Counted from the first letter of the stretch, positions 16,438-24,666 are shown. The stretch: 64,000 bases of DNA from an uncultured Ruminococcus sp. (GCA_910585865.1 CAJUGO010000009.1:1-64000); one strand, 5' to 3'. Notes: a model not told the origin generated them from the letters alone. A program made the numbers and translations.

Positions 16438-18129
16438 TTAAGCCAGTTCTTCAACAACTTTCTTTAGTGCAGCAAGAGCTTCATCCGGAAGCTTATCATA
16501 ACCGCTCTTATTAACAGCAAAACCCTCAACAGCGTTTACACGGTTTTCCATTGCACTCTTAAGCTGTGCCTTGTAGTCAGCGTCATCAAGGTCAGGAGTA
16601 AAGCCTTCCCACTCCATAAGCTCAATATCCTCAAGCGGTCCCCACTGAGTAAACTTAGCTTTTTGCTCTACAATTGCTTCAAGAATACCCAGAGTATCTT
16701 TTGGCTGAACCTTTTTACCCATAAAGTCGCCTGTATTAATAATGTAACAGTCAACGTTCTTTTCTTCAACCAGCTTTTTAAACTTAACATAGTCATTTAC
16801 AAGCGGATATGTTCTGAATGGGTTTGCATAAGGAACAATTCTAAGTGCATTTAAATCTGTACCTGCCTTAACACGCTCAGCAGTAGATGTCTTTGTAGCA
16901 AGAGTTGCACCCATTACAGAAGCAAGAGCGGCACCCTTAAGCTTTACACAAGGAGGAATGCTGGGATCCTTCATAATCCAGAAAATAGCATTAACAGGAG
17001 CATCAATTTTATCAACACGGTTTGGTGACCAAAGTTTAGACTTTATCGCACGTCCGTTGCCGTTTCTGATATCCTCAGTTACAAGCTGAATTTTACCGTC
17101 TTCATCCATAGTTGCAGAACAGTTCTGAGCAGAAAGAAGATACTTATTGTCAGGACAACCTGTAGGATAGTCAGCTGTCTTATCAAAATATGTCGGCTCA
17201 AGAGCAACTGAAGCACAGGTATCTGTATTGATAATAAATGCATCGTCATGAAGAACCTTAATTTCATATTTGCCATTATGCTTTGCATGTGTAAGAGTTG
17301 ACTTACCTGATCCGGAAAGTCCGTATACAGAAGCAACATACTTACTTCCGTCTTCAAGAATATATTCTTTCTGACCGCCGTGACATGAAGCATAGCCGTT
17401 ACGGTTAGCGATAGCCCAAGCCATTGTAAGTGTACCTTTCTTGTGCTCGCCAAAGTATTTCATACCGAGGATTGCGGCACAGTTAGCATCAGTGTCAAAG
17501 TAGCAGCAAGTAAGATCATCACTTAAACAGCTGTAATCAACGTCTGGGCTTGGTGTAGGAGCCCACTGCGGATCTGAAAAAATATAAATATCTGCTTCCT
17601 TACCGTCACCGACAGGCTTGGAATTCTTATACATTTTTACATACTCATCTGACATATACTGGAAATTAATCATCCAGTTGTAAAGAAGGTTTTCCTCACC
17701 CTCCGGAATTAGAAGATGTGCCTTTACCATAAACTCAGGATCAAGACCTACAAAGCATGTTGCATGATATAACTTCTTAAAACGAGTTTTATAAACGGCA
17801 TCCATTACAACCTTATCAAGTTTTGTGTCATCAACACCGGGTTCACCCTTAATACGGCGAGCAGCAGCATAACGGCCTGTAACAGCACCGTCATTGAAAA
17901 GAAGAACCTTTGCATCTTTGTCAAGACCAAATTCCTCTCCTCTGTAAACAGGCATATCGGTAACGATAGTTCCCGGAGAGTTCTTTGCAAGATTATAAGC
18001 TTCCTTTAAAGTGTTTACAGGCACAACATTATTGCCATAAAAAGCAGCCTCAATAATAGATCTCGTTTTTGAGAAACCGACTTTGCCCTTGCCGATTTCA
18101 TTTAAAGGATAATAAGCTTTTGTTGACAT
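16438..18129 (-). CDS. pckA: Phosphoenolpyruvate carboxykinase (ATP)
   Basis: Interconverts oxaloacetate + ATP and PEP + CO2 + ADP. In fermentative gut anaerobes it often runs in the carboxylating direction towards succinate or oxaloacetate. The kinase loop GLSGSGKST is at 270-278 and the metal-binding HDDAF at 294-298. The ATP-type rather than GTP-type fold is clear from these motifs. At 563 aa it is somewhat longer than the usual 520-540. An AAAGGAGT ribosome site precedes the ATG. It is monocistronic, with a promoter about 190 bp upstream leaving a long 5' leader and a perfect inverted repeat just upstream of that promoter. Confidence 0.95.
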   Translation of the reverse strand: MSTKAYYPLNEIGKGKVGFSKTRSIIEAAFYGNNVVPVNTLKEAYNLAKNSPGTIVTDMPVYRGEEFGLDKDAKVLLFNDGAVTGRYAAARRIKGEPGVDDTKLDKVVMDAVYKTRFKKLYHATCFVGLDPEFMVKAHLLIPEGEENLLYNWMINFQYMSDEYVKMYKNSKPVGDGKEADIYIFSDPQWAPTPSPDVDYSCLSDDLTCCYFDTDANCAAILGMKYFGEHKKGTLTMAWAIANRNGYASCHGGQKEYILEDGSKYVASVYGLSGSGKSTLTHAKHNGKYEIKVLHDDAFIINTDTCASVALEPTYFDKTADYPTGCPDNKYLLSAQNCSATMDEDGKIQLVTEDIRNGNGRAIKSKLWSPNRVDKIDAPVNAIFWIMKDPSIPPCVKLKGAALASVMGATLATKTSTAERVKAGTDLNALRIVPYANPFRTYPLVNDYVKFKKLVEEKNVDCYIINTGDFMGKKVQPKDTLGILEAIVEQKAKFTQWGPLEDIELMEWEGFTPDLDDADYKAQLKSAMENRVNAVEGFAVNKSGYDKLPDEALAALKKVVEELA

Positions 18130-18314
18130 AAAATCATACTCCTTTGAATTAATTTGCTGTTTATACTCACCTCAAATTAAAACCGACGGCATAATCTTCA
18201 AGCTTTCACAAAATAAAAGTGACAATTGTTGCAACAGAAAATCCCGCAAATCGGCTTAGCTCGTTTGAAATCAGTATTAACTTAAAGTATCCAACTTTAT
18301 AAGAATACGAATGT

Positions 18315-18343
18315 ATTATAACACTTATACTTTATTTTTTCAA
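18315..18343 (-). promoter_or_regulatory. Promoter of pckA
   Basis: Minus-strand TTGAAA (18338-18343), 17-bp spacer, TATAAT (18315-18320). The predicted start leaves an untranslated leader of roughly 175 nt. That leader contains a short TGTTGCAACA palindrome (18227-18236) but no riboswitch I recognise. Confidence 0.75.
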
Positions 18344-18350
18344 GCAAAAA

Positions 18351-18376
18351 TGCAATTATTACTCCTAATAATTGCA
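18351..18376. promoter_or_regulatory. Perfect inverted repeat upstream of the pckA -35 box
   Basis: TGCAATTATTA and TAATAATTGCA form 11-bp perfect arms around CTCC, ending 7 bp upstream of the -35 box. This is a plausible operator. The remaining 18377-18639 stretch is AT-rich with nothing recognised. Confidence 0.5.
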
Positions 18377-18639
18377 AATATTTCTGCCTATATTTTCATG
18401 TTCCACATTATTAATATAATTTTGCATATAAAACACTGTTTTTCTTGCATTTTCATAAATCATTTCTTTATAAAACATTGGCAATATAAAAATTTACAAA
18501 GATAATAAGACAAAAATGCAGCATAACATTATATTCAATCCGAGCAGATAACTTCATATTGAGTTTGCAATTCATTTGCTTTGAGTTAGATTACAATATT
18601 AATTACGGGACTATTATTAAACTATTTTCAAATAGAGAC

Positions 18640-18668
18640 AAAAAAACACGACGGCTTATACCGTCGTG
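18640..18668 (-). terminator. Terminator of the rpmG-rplL operon
   Basis: On the minus strand CACGACGG pairs with CCGTCGTG around a 6-nt loop, followed by TTTTTTT. Confidence 0.92.
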
Positions 18669-18690
18669 CTTAAAAAATTTTGCAGATGAA

Positions 18691-19068
18691 TTACTTTAAT
18701 TCGATTTCTGCGCCAGCTTCTTCGAGCTTAGCCTTCATAGCTTCAGCATCTTCCTTAGAAACAGCTTCCTTAAGTGCCTTTGGAGCACCGTCTACGAGAG
18801 CCTTTGCTTCCTTAAGACCGAGACCGGTTACTTCACGAACAACCTTGATAACAGCAATCTTATTGCCGCCTGCGCTCTTAAGAATTACATCAAACTCTGT
18901 CTGCTCAGCAGCAGCAGCGGCGCCGTCTGCAGCAGGACCTGCAACTGCAACTGCAGCAGCAGCTGATACACCAAACTCATCCTCTACAGCATGAACAAGA
19001 TCTGAAAGTTCAAGAACTGTGAGGCCTTTTAATTCTTCAATAATAGCAGTAATTTTTTCTGATGCCAT
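18691..19068 (-). CDS. rplL: 50S ribosomal protein L7/L12
   Basis: The multicopy stalk protein that recruits GTPase translation factors. It has 125 residues: an N-terminal dimerisation helix region, an Ala-rich hinge (about 35-55) and the C-terminal factor-binding domain with KIAVIKVVREVTGLGLKEAK. It follows rplJ by 51 bp and is the last gene of the operon, the standard rplJL arrangement. Confidence 0.98.
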   Translation of the reverse strand: MASEKITAIIEELKGLTVLELSDLVHAVEDEFGVSAAAAVAVAGPAADGAAAAAEQTEFDVILKSAGGNKIAVIKVVREVTGLGLKEAKALVDGAPKALKEAVSKEDAEAMKAKLEEAGAEIELK

Positions 19069-19119
19069 TTTAATTTACCTCCAATATTTAAATAGTAAAA
19101 TTTAATTTATTATACAGAA

Positions 19120-19686
19120 TTACTCTGCAGCAGGTGCTTCTGCTGTTTCAGCATCAGCATCTTCAGTTGCTGCTTCAGCAGCACATGCTTCAACGCCGCC
19201 CTTGTCAACTATAGCCTGTACGGCACGGGCAAAGGATGCGATAGGTGCCTGGAATGCACCAAGAACGTTTGCAAGAAGTACTTCTCTTGACGGAAGTTTT
19301 GAAAGAGATGTAATAGTATCCATATCTATTACAGCACCATCAAGATATCCTGACTTGACATTAAAGTTGTCGTGATTCTTAGCATAATTGCAAAGAATTC
19401 TTGCAGCAGCAGCATACTCGCTGTCACTTGTTGCGAGAGCTGTTGTACCTTCGAGAACAGGCTTTAAATCCTCCAGACCTGCTTCATCACATGCACGAGA
19501 CAAAAGGGTGTTCTTTACAACAGTGTATTTAACATCATTTTCACGAAGCTCTTTTCTAAGCTTTGTATCATCTTCAGTGTTAATACCCTCGTAGCAAACA
19601 ACCAAACCGGTGATAGAATTTTTAAGTCTTTCGGAAAGTTCAGCAACAATAGCCTTTTTCTGCTCTAAAACACTTTGACTTGGCAA
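19120..19686 (-). CDS. rplJ: 50S ribosomal protein L10
   Basis: The stalk base protein that binds 23S rRNA and carries L7/L12 dimers on its C-terminal helix. It is 188 residues long from a TTG start at 19686, giving MPSQSVLEQKKAIVAELSE; GGAGG lies 10 bp upstream and no ATG fits. A longer frame would translate the leader hairpin and is not credible. The C-terminal tail is acidic and alanine-rich (AEAATEDADAETAEAPAAE), longer than in E. coli. L10 in complex with L12 represses its own message by binding the leader just upstream. Confidence 0.96.
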   Translation of the reverse strand: MPSQSVLEQKKAIVAELSERLKNSITGLVVCYEGINTEDDTKLRKELRENDVKYTVVKNTLLSRACDEAGLEDLKPVLEGTTALATSDSEYAAAARILCNYAKNHDNFNVKSGYLDGAVIDMDTITSLSKLPSREVLLANVLGAFQAPIASFARAVQAIVDKGGVEACAAEAATEDADAETAEAPAAE

Positions 19687-19724
19687 GATTAATTCACCTC
19701 CAAAATATTTGTTACGCAGTTCAT

Positions 19725-19758
19725 AAAAAAACAGCCGTCCGTTTACCGCGGACGGCTG
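19725..19758 (-). terminator. Attenuator in the rplJ leader
   Basis: In the transcript CAGCCGTCCG pairs with CGGACGGCTG, followed by TTTTTTT, between the L10-binding element and the rplJ ribosome site. An intrinsic terminator here can uncouple rplJL from the upstream genes depending on L10 binding. Confidence 0.85.
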
Positions 19759-19774
19759 CAAAAATACAAAACAG

Positions 19775-19841
19775 TAATTTGCATCTTCCTCGGCAGGCGG
19801 GATTTCCCTTACGCTTACGCACCTGCTGTCTTTAGAACAGC
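19775..19841 (-). promoter_or_regulatory. L10 leader (autoregulatory RNA element)
   Basis: The transcript contains the classic L10-leader sequence features: AGACAGCAGGTGCG, then a hairpin with GTAAGG, then the conserved CCTGCCGAGGAAGATGCAAAT. In this widespread element L10(L12)4 binds a kink-turn in the leader and lowers rplJL expression. Here it is followed directly by an intrinsic terminator, as is common in Firmicutes. Confidence 0.85.
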
Positions 19842-19879
19842 GAATTTATATATTCACACAAAAGTGTAAATAAGTTTTA

Positions 19880-20575
19880 TTATGCACCAAATTTAGTAGG
19901 ATTGATGCGAACGCTCGGTCCCATTGTAGATGTAACGGCAACTGAGCGAATATACTGACCTTTAGCGGCAGCCGGCTTAGCCTTAACAATAGCGCCCATA
20001 AGAGTCTCAAGGTTCTCGTTCAGCTTATCTGTACCAAAGCTAACCTTACCGATAGGGCAGTGAATAATATTTGTTTTATCAAGACGGTACTCAATCTTAC
20101 CCGCCTTAGCTTCTTTAACTGCTCTGGCAATATCAGGAGTAACTGTACCTGCTTTTGGGTTAGGCATAAGACCGCGGGGTCCCAAAATTCTACCTAAACG
20201 ACCAACAAGACCCATGCAGTCAGGAGTTGTGATAAGAACATCAAAGTCCATCCAGTTTTCCTGCTGAATCTTCTGTGTCATATCCTCAGCGCCAACAAAA
20301 TCAGCACCTGCCTCTTTAGCAAGCTCTTCATTAGCACCCTTACAAATAGCAAGAACCTTTACATCCTTACCTGTACCGTTAGGAAGAACAACCGCACCTC
20401 TTACCTGCTGGTCTGCGTGACGGCTGTCAACACCGAGCTTTACATGAAGCTCAACTGTTTCATCAAACTTAGCAACGGCAGTTTTGATAACTGTATCCAA
20501 AGCTTCGTTTGTATCATATAATTTACTTCTGTCAACGAGCTTGGCAGCGTCGACATATTTCTTACCGTGTTTCAT
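19880..20575 (-). CDS. rplA: 50S ribosomal protein L1
   Basis: Binds the 23S rRNA L1 stalk and helps release deacylated tRNA from the E site. It has the full length of 231 residues, beginning MKHGKKYVDAAKLVDR and containing the signature MGLVGRLGRILGPRGLMPNPKAGTV. It follows rplK with a 54-bp gap that carries a GTGGGAGGA element, a candidate site for feedback by L1 itself. Confidence 0.98.
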   Translation of the reverse strand: MKHGKKYVDAAKLVDRSKLYDTNEALDTVIKTAVAKFDETVELHVKLGVDSRHADQQVRGAVVLPNGTGKDVKVLAICKGANEELAKEAGADFVGAEDMTQKIQQENWMDFDVLITTPDCMGLVGRLGRILGPRGLMPNPKAGTVTPDIARAVKEAKAGKIEYRLDKTNIIHCPIGKVSFGTDKLNENLETLMGAIVKAKPAAAKGQYIRSVAVTSTMGPSVRINPTKFGA

Positions 20576-20594
20576 CAGTTTTCCTCCATTGTTA

Positions 20595-20623
20595 GGTGGT
20601 CAATCGGAATTCTCCTCCCACCC
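20595..20623 (-). promoter_or_regulatory. Candidate L1 autoregulatory element, copy 2 (rplK-rplA gap)
   Basis: The transcript reads GGTGGGAGGAGAATTCC and then GACCACC, so GGTGG can pair with CCACC around a GGAG..TTCC inner stem. The same GTGGGAGGA..TTCCG..CCAC layout occurs ahead of rplK. L1 commonly represses the rplKA message by binding a mimic of its rRNA site; assignment here is inference. Confidence 0.45.
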
Positions 20624-20629
20624 GGATAA

Positions 20630-21055
20630 TTAGTCAACTACTGTAATACCCATACTTCTTGCTGTACCGGCAATCATGCTGATGGCAGCATCAAGTGAAC
20701 CTGCATTAAGGTCGGGCATCTTCTGCTCGGCGATTTTTGAAATCTGCTCACGAGTAATCTGAGCAACTTTAGTCTTGTTTGGTACGCCTGAGCCGCTTTC
20801 GATACCGCAAGCCTTCTTAAGAAGAACTGCAGCAGGCGGAGTTTTTGTAACGAATGTAAATGAACGGTCTGCATATACGGTAATTACTACCGGAATAATA
20901 AGACCGATATCATTTTTTGTACGCTCATTAAAATCCTTTGTGAACGCAACAATGTTTACACCGTGCTGACCAAGTGCCGGTCCAACAGGTGGTGCCGGAG
21001 TAGCCTTTCCGGCGGGAATCTGTAGTTTAATTAAACCTACAACCTTCTGAGCCAT
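20630..21055 (-). CDS. rplK: 50S ribosomal protein L11
   Basis: GTPase-centre protein that binds 23S rRNA helix 43/44 and activates RelA and release factors. The start at 21055 gives MAQKVVGLIKLQIPAGKATPAPPVGPALG and exactly 141 residues, the family norm. GGAGGTG sits upstream. A longer in-frame extension covers the structured leader and is rejected. The proline-rich N-terminal thiostrepton-site region is intact. Confidence 0.98.
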   Translation of the reverse strand: MAQKVVGLIKLQIPAGKATPAPPVGPALGQHGVNIVAFTKDFNERTKNDIGLIIPVVITVYADRSFTFVTKTPPAAVLLKKACGIESGSGVPNKTKVAQITREQISKIAEQKMPDLNAGSLDAAISMIAGTARSMGITVVD

Positions 21056-21076
21056 TGTGTTTGCACCTCCAAAATT

Positions 21077-21120
21077 CGTGGTAAATTGCGGAACGCCACT
21101 ATGTAGGGTTCCTCCCACAG
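21077..21120 (-). promoter_or_regulatory. Candidate L1 autoregulatory element, copy 1 (rplK leader)
   Basis: The transcript contains CTGTGGGAGGAACCC, then GTTCCG, then TACCACG, allowing GTGG/CCAC and GGAAC/GTTCC pairing. It shares the GTGGGAGGA core and pairing order with the element between rplK and rplA. Confidence 0.45.
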
Positions 21121-21169
21121 GGAACATATTGCTCCCAATAAAAAGCCAATTGGCTGATTATCTGTATAA

Positions 21170-21697
21170 TTATTCTTCTATCGGTTCTGCCTGAGAAAGC
21201 TCAAGCTCAACCGGAGTTTCCCGTCCAAACATAGATACAACTACGCGGACAAAGTTTTTGTCGGTATCAAGTTCATCTACAACACCGACAAAATCCTCAA
21301 GCGGACCGTCTATAATGCGAACTGAATCGCCAACAGAATAAGACACTTTAACAGTACGTGTTTCCACTCCCATTCTGTATACTTCCGCATCTGTAAGAGG
21401 AACAGGTTTTGAGCCCGGTCCGACAAAACCCGTGCAGCCGCGAATATTGCGGACAACATACCAGGTTTCATCCGTATAAACCATTTTAACGAATACATAG
21501 CCCGGAAACAGTTTTGACTCAACTTCTTTGGTTTTGTCGCCGACTGTTTCGGTAACAATTTCTGTAGGAACCTTGACATCAACAATCATATCCTGCAGAT
21601 TTCTGTTTTCAGCCGTAGTTACAAGATCGGCTGCTACTTTGTTTTCGTAACCTGAATAGGTATGAACAACATACCATTTTGCTTCTGTTTCTGCCAT
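21170..21697 (-). CDS. nusG: Transcription termination/antitermination protein NusG
   Basis: Binds RNA polymerase and modulates pausing, Rho action and ribosome coupling. Its 175 residues hold an N-terminal NGN domain (KWYVVHTYSGYENKVAADL at about 7-25, LFPGYVFVKM and a GCTGFVG turn) and a C-terminal KOW domain (VRIIDGPLEDFVGVVDELD). It sits in the conserved secE-nusG-rplK order. Confidence 0.98.
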   Translation of the reverse strand: MAETEAKWYVVHTYSGYENKVAADLVTTAENRNLQDMIVDVKVPTEIVTETVGDKTKEVESKLFPGYVFVKMVYTDETWYVVRNIRGCTGFVGPGSKPVPLTDAEVYRMGVETRTVKVSYSVGDSVRIIDGPLEDFVGVVDELDTDKNFVRVVVSMFGRETPVELELSQAEPIEE

Positions 21698-21739
21698 TAT
21701 TACTTTCTTCCTTTCGTAAGTTAAAGTGATAACTCAGAA

Positions 21740-22003
21740 TTAAGCAGCAGTGTTCATAAACAGACCAAGCAATGCATACAAACCCTGATCAAGAGCAAAT
21801 ATAAACAGACCGATCACAACTATTACCGCAATAACGATACCAAAGTTTTTCGTTGTCTGCTTTGCAGTAGGCCATGTTATTTTCTTAAGCTCACCCTTAC
21901 AAGCGCCGAGGTACTTTACAAGCCTTTTGAATACATTAGGCTTTTTGCTTTTATTAGCAGTCTTTTTTGCTGCTTTTGTTGCTTCAAGCTTTTTATCAGC
22001 CAT
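21740..22003 (-). CDS. secE: Preprotein translocase subunit SecE
   Basis: Essential clamp subunit of the SecYEG channel. This 87-residue protein has a lysine-rich cytoplasmic N-terminus, the conserved amphipathic segment VKYLGACKGELKKITWPTAKQT, and one C-terminal membrane helix (about residues 57-80). AATGGAGG precedes the ATG. It lies directly after rpmG. Confidence 0.96.
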   Translation of the reverse strand: MADKKLEATKAAKKTANKSKKPNVFKRLVKYLGACKGELKKITWPTAKQTTKNFGIVIAVIVVIGLFIFALDQGLYALLGLFMNTAA

Positions 22004-22015
22004 AGTGTACCTCCA

Positions 22016-22165
22016 TTATTTTGTTTCTTTGTGAAGAGTGTGTTTTTTACAGAAACGACAGTACTTATTCATTTCAAGTCTGTCAGGACTGTTCTTCTTA
22101 TTCTTCATTGTGTTGTAGTTACGCTGTTTGCACTCTGTGCAGGCCAATGTGATTTTAACTCTCAT
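22016..22165 (-). CDS. rpmG: 50S ribosomal protein L33, zinc-binding form
   Basis: A 49-residue gene read directly from the minus strand: it starts MRVKITLACTECKQRNY and ends KYCRFCKKHTLHKETK. The two CxxC pairs (CTEC, CRFC) mark the zinc-binding (C+) form. GGGAGGTG precedes the ATG. It heads the rpmG-secE-nusG operon, the usual Firmicutes order, and the operon promoter lies about 85 bp upstream. Confidence 0.96.
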   Translation of the reverse strand: MRVKITLACTECKQRNYNTMKNKKNSPDRLEMNKYCRFCKKHTLHKETK

Positions 22166-22248
22166 AACGGCACCTCCCGGTTATTTCGGAATATTTTAGC
22201 CTCCCTCAATAGGGCACAAAAAAATAAGCCCCTTTCAGAGGTATACTT

Positions 22249-22277
22249 ATATTAACACATCAAAAAGGACAAGTCAA
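22249..22277 (-). promoter_or_regulatory. Promoter of the rpmG-secE-nusG-rplKAJL operon
   Basis: Minus-strand TTGACT (22272-22277), 17-bp spacer, TAATAT (22249-22254). Confidence 0.75.
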
Positions 22278-22333
22278 GTCTTTTTGAAAAATTTTGGATG
22301 TTTTTCTGATATTGTTTGTTATTACGTAAAACA

Positions 22334-22355
22334 TCCGCCGCCCGTGAGCGGCGGA
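22334..22355 (-). terminator. Terminator of the unknown gene before rpmG
   Basis: On the minus strand TCCGCCGC pairs with GCGGCGGA around a 6-nt loop and runs into TGTTTTA, just after the stop codon. Confidence 0.75.
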
Positions 22356-22363
22356 CAAAAGCT

Positions 22364-23155
22364 TTAACTATTTGAAAGTGTATTTATCTTTGAAGTATTC
22401 TTCTTTTTTGCAGTTTCCGGCTTAACAGTTTTGCCCTTATATCTGCGTGCAGTTTTAGACGCAAGCTTTAACTCATCATCAAAATGCTCATAAATCGCAT
22501 TATACTCTGCATCCTCAAGTGAATTGAGCAGTACGATTGTAATAATCGAACGCGTATCAACATCACCGTTATTATACTGAAGATTAAACAGACCGGCTAA
22601 TTTCACAAGCTCCGGCTTGGTTGAGCGCTTTATAAACTGCTCTACTTTAGACGCAATGTGTTCCTTTGCAAAAGTAGCTCCGCGAAACGGAAAATAACAG
22701 TCCTCTTCATTTTTAATTTCTTCTTTGAGTTCGGGAAAAAATGCTACAAAACGTTTTGCCAAAAACTTAGGATCAGCATTGCCGTCATCATCTTTTTTCT
22801 TTTTCTGCTTAATCTGTTTTGCTCTTTTTATTGCAATTGTACCCGATACACCCTCAACAAAATCATTTGCAATACTTTCGGCATCCCTTTGAGTTCCCAC
22901 AGTTTCATCATACAGCCACGTTGCAAGAGTTTTCCACTCGTTATCCGGACCATCCTCTGTCATTGTGCATGAACGCAGAACCATCTGTTCCTTATCCTTG
23001 TAATACACAACCGAATATGCAATATTCGCACTTGTAAAAAGGGCAACCAGTTCATTCCCGTTATCAGACGCAACTCGCTGTTTTTCATAGCCCTGTTTTA
23101 CAAGCTCCTCTTCAACCTTGCCTACTATAAATTCAAATGCTTTTTTAAATTCCAA
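22364..23155 (-). CDS. Conserved-looking protein of unknown function
   Basis: Not recognised. The 263-residue product is soluble with no signal or membrane segment. An N-terminal alpha/beta part (about 1-95) includes AYSVVYYKDKEQMVLRSC. A lysine-rich linker (KQIKQKKKKDDDG, about 114-126) leads to a helical domain with FLAKRFVAFFPELKEEI and ITIVLLNSLEDAEYNAIYEHFDDELK, and the tail is basic. The clean codon frame and a good ribosome site support a real gene. It is monocistronic and divergent from murI. Confidence 0.7.
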   Translation of the reverse strand: MEFKKAFEFIVGKVEEELVKQGYEKQRVASDNGNELVALFTSANIAYSVVYYKDKEQMVLRSCTMTEDGPDNEWKTLATWLYDETVGTQRDAESIANDFVEGVSGTIAIKRAKQIKQKKKKDDDGNADPKFLAKRFVAFFPELKEEIKNEEDCYFPFRGATFAKEHIASKVEQFIKRSTKPELVKLAGLFNLQYNNGDVDTRSIITIVLLNSLEDAEYNAIYEHFDDELKLASKTARRYKGKTVKPETAKKKNTSKINTLSNS

Positions 23156-23229
23156 CTTAATCTTCCTCTCGGACTTGTCTGTTATTTGTCATTATACAAT
23201 TAAAAATATGATTTGTCAAAGGTTTTGGC

Positions 23230-23258
23230 TTGCAACAATCAAGTTATTGTGTTATTAT
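23230..23258 (+). promoter_or_regulatory. Promoter of murI
   Basis: TTGCAA (23230-23235), 17-bp spacer, TATTAT (23253-23258), followed by an AGAGAGG ribosome site before the ATG. Confidence 0.6.
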
Positions 23259-23292
23259 TTATTTTGTATATTAATGTAAGAGAGGTTTTATT

Positions 23293-24111
23293 ATGTCTTC
23301 CCGAGATGCTATTGGAGTTTTTGATTCCGGACTGGGCGGGCTGAGCGCAGTAAAGGAATTTTTAAACGTTCTTCCAAATGAAAAAATAATATACTTCGGC
23401 GATACAGGCAGAGTACCTTATGGAAACAGAAGCCGTGACACTATCATGAAGTATGCATTTCAGGATGCAGAATTTCTTATGAATAACAACGTTAAAATGG
23501 TAGTTGCCGCTTGCGGAACTGTAAGCTCAGTTGCCGGAGATAAGCTTGAAAGAAGTCTGCCTGTTTTGTATACAGGAGTTGTAAACCCAACTGCTTTTAT
23601 TGCAGATCAAAAGACTAAAAACGGAAAAATCGGCGTAATCGGGACTGCAGCCACAATAGCAAGCCACAGTTATAAACTCAGACTTAAAAAATTAAACCCG
23701 GACTACATAGTGTATGAACAGGCCTGCCCGCTTTTTGTCCCTCTTGTGGAAAGCGGATTTATATGCCGTGATGACCAAATTGTGAGACTCGTTATCAAAA
23801 GGTATCTTTCTGATCTTAAAGAGAGCGGAATAGACACGCTTATTTTAGGCTGTACTCATTATCCTTTGCTGAGAGATGCTATTTCGGACTACATGGGCGA
23901 CAGTGTTACATTGGTGGACTCAGGATATGAAACAGCAGTATATTCTGCAAAAATACTTAAAGAACAAAATCTGCTCAATGATGATAAAGCAAGCAAAAAC
24001 CCTGAATTTTTTGTAAGCGATACCCCCGATGGTTTTGAAAGCGTCGCAGGACTCTTTTTAGGACGCAATATGGAACATACGGTTACCCAGATTGATATTG
24101 AGCAATATTGA
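23293..24111 (+). CDS. murI: Glutamate racemase
   Basis: Makes D-glutamate for peptidoglycan by a two-cysteine acid-base mechanism. The N-terminal FDSGLGGLS and FGDTGRVPYG motifs and the second catalytic site GCTHYPLL (Cys187, Thr188, His189) are canonical. The first catalytic site reads ACGTVSS (Cys74-Gly75-Thr76), where the family usually has ACNTAS, so the substrate-contacting Asn is Gly. Length (272 aa) is normal. The stop lies 13 bp before a DUF1934 gene, with argS next. Confidence 0.93.
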   Translation: MSSRDAIGVFDSGLGGLSAVKEFLNVLPNEKIIYFGDTGRVPYGNRSRDTIMKYAFQDAEFLMNNNVKMVVAACGTVSSVAGDKLERSLPVLYTGVVNPTAFIADQKTKNGKIGVIGTAATIASHSYKLRLKKLNPDYIVYEQACPLFVPLVESGFICRDDQIVRLVIKRYLSDLKESGIDTLILGCTHYPLLRDAISDYMGDSVTLVDSGYETAVYSAKILKEQNLLNDDKASKNPEFFVSDTPDGFESVAGLFLGRNMEHTVTQIDIEQY

Positions 24112-24124
24112 TGAGGATATAAAA

Positions 24125-24568
24125 ATGACAGATAAGGAAAAATATATGATCTCCATAGTCGGCGAGCAAAAGCTTGATAATGAAACGGACAAGATTGAAG
24201 TGCTTACCGCAGGAAATTACATTATGAAAAAAGATCATTGTTATATAGGGTATAAAGAATATGATGAAAACAGTCCCGGAGATTACTACGATAATCTTGT
24301 AAAAGTCGAAGATAATATTGTAACAATAACTCGAAAGGGCCCTATGAAATCCCAGCTAATGCTTGAAAAAGGAAGACGGCATCAATGCCTGTATCAAACC
24401 CCGGCAGGTGATCTCATGATTGGCGTATTCACCAAAACAATGAAAAATACTCTTGATAAAAAAGGCGGTACACTTGAAGTAAGTTATACTCTTGACTTCA
24501 ACACCGACCTTGTAAGCGAAAACCGATTTAAAATTACAGTCGAGGAAAAAACAAATCCTGATGCGTAA
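24125..24568 (+). CDS. DUF1934 family protein (YwiB-like)
   Basis: A 147-residue beta-rich protein fitting the calycin-like DUF1934 family. The fold signature includes YIMKKDHCYIGYKEYDE, VTITRKGPMKSQLMLEKGRRH and the C-terminal LEVSYTLDFNTDLVSENRFKI. Function is unknown. Its position between murI and argS mirrors Bacillus, where the homologue lies next to argS, which supports the assignment. The ATG at 24125 has GAGGAT, overlapping the murI stop, as ribosome site; an earlier in-frame start inside murI is less likely. Confidence 0.85.
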   Translation: MTDKEKYMISIVGEQKLDNETDKIEVLTAGNYIMKKDHCYIGYKEYDENSPGDYYDNLVKVEDNIVTITRKGPMKSQLMLEKGRRHQCLYQTPAGDLMIGVFTKTMKNTLDKKGGTLEVSYTLDFNTDLVSENRFKITVEEKTNPDA

Positions 24569-24666
24569 TGCTTTGGCAAAACGATCAAACAGTAAAATTC
24601 CGAACACGGCTTTCCCGATAAAATATATGCTATCAGAAGCAAAATATGTAAATGAGGTAGAACAAC

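Noticed and set aside
18311..18505. 64-codon frame in the pckA upstream gap
   Set aside because: It overlaps the pckA promoter and the inverted repeat, has no ribosome site and reads as AT-rich noise.
19687..19761. 25-codon extension of rplJ
   Set aside because: It would translate the attenuator hairpin and is not found in L10 proteins.
22200..22250. Possible terminator or attenuator in the rpmG leader
   Set aside because: CCTC/GGGG can form only four weak pairs before a T-rich run, too weak to call.
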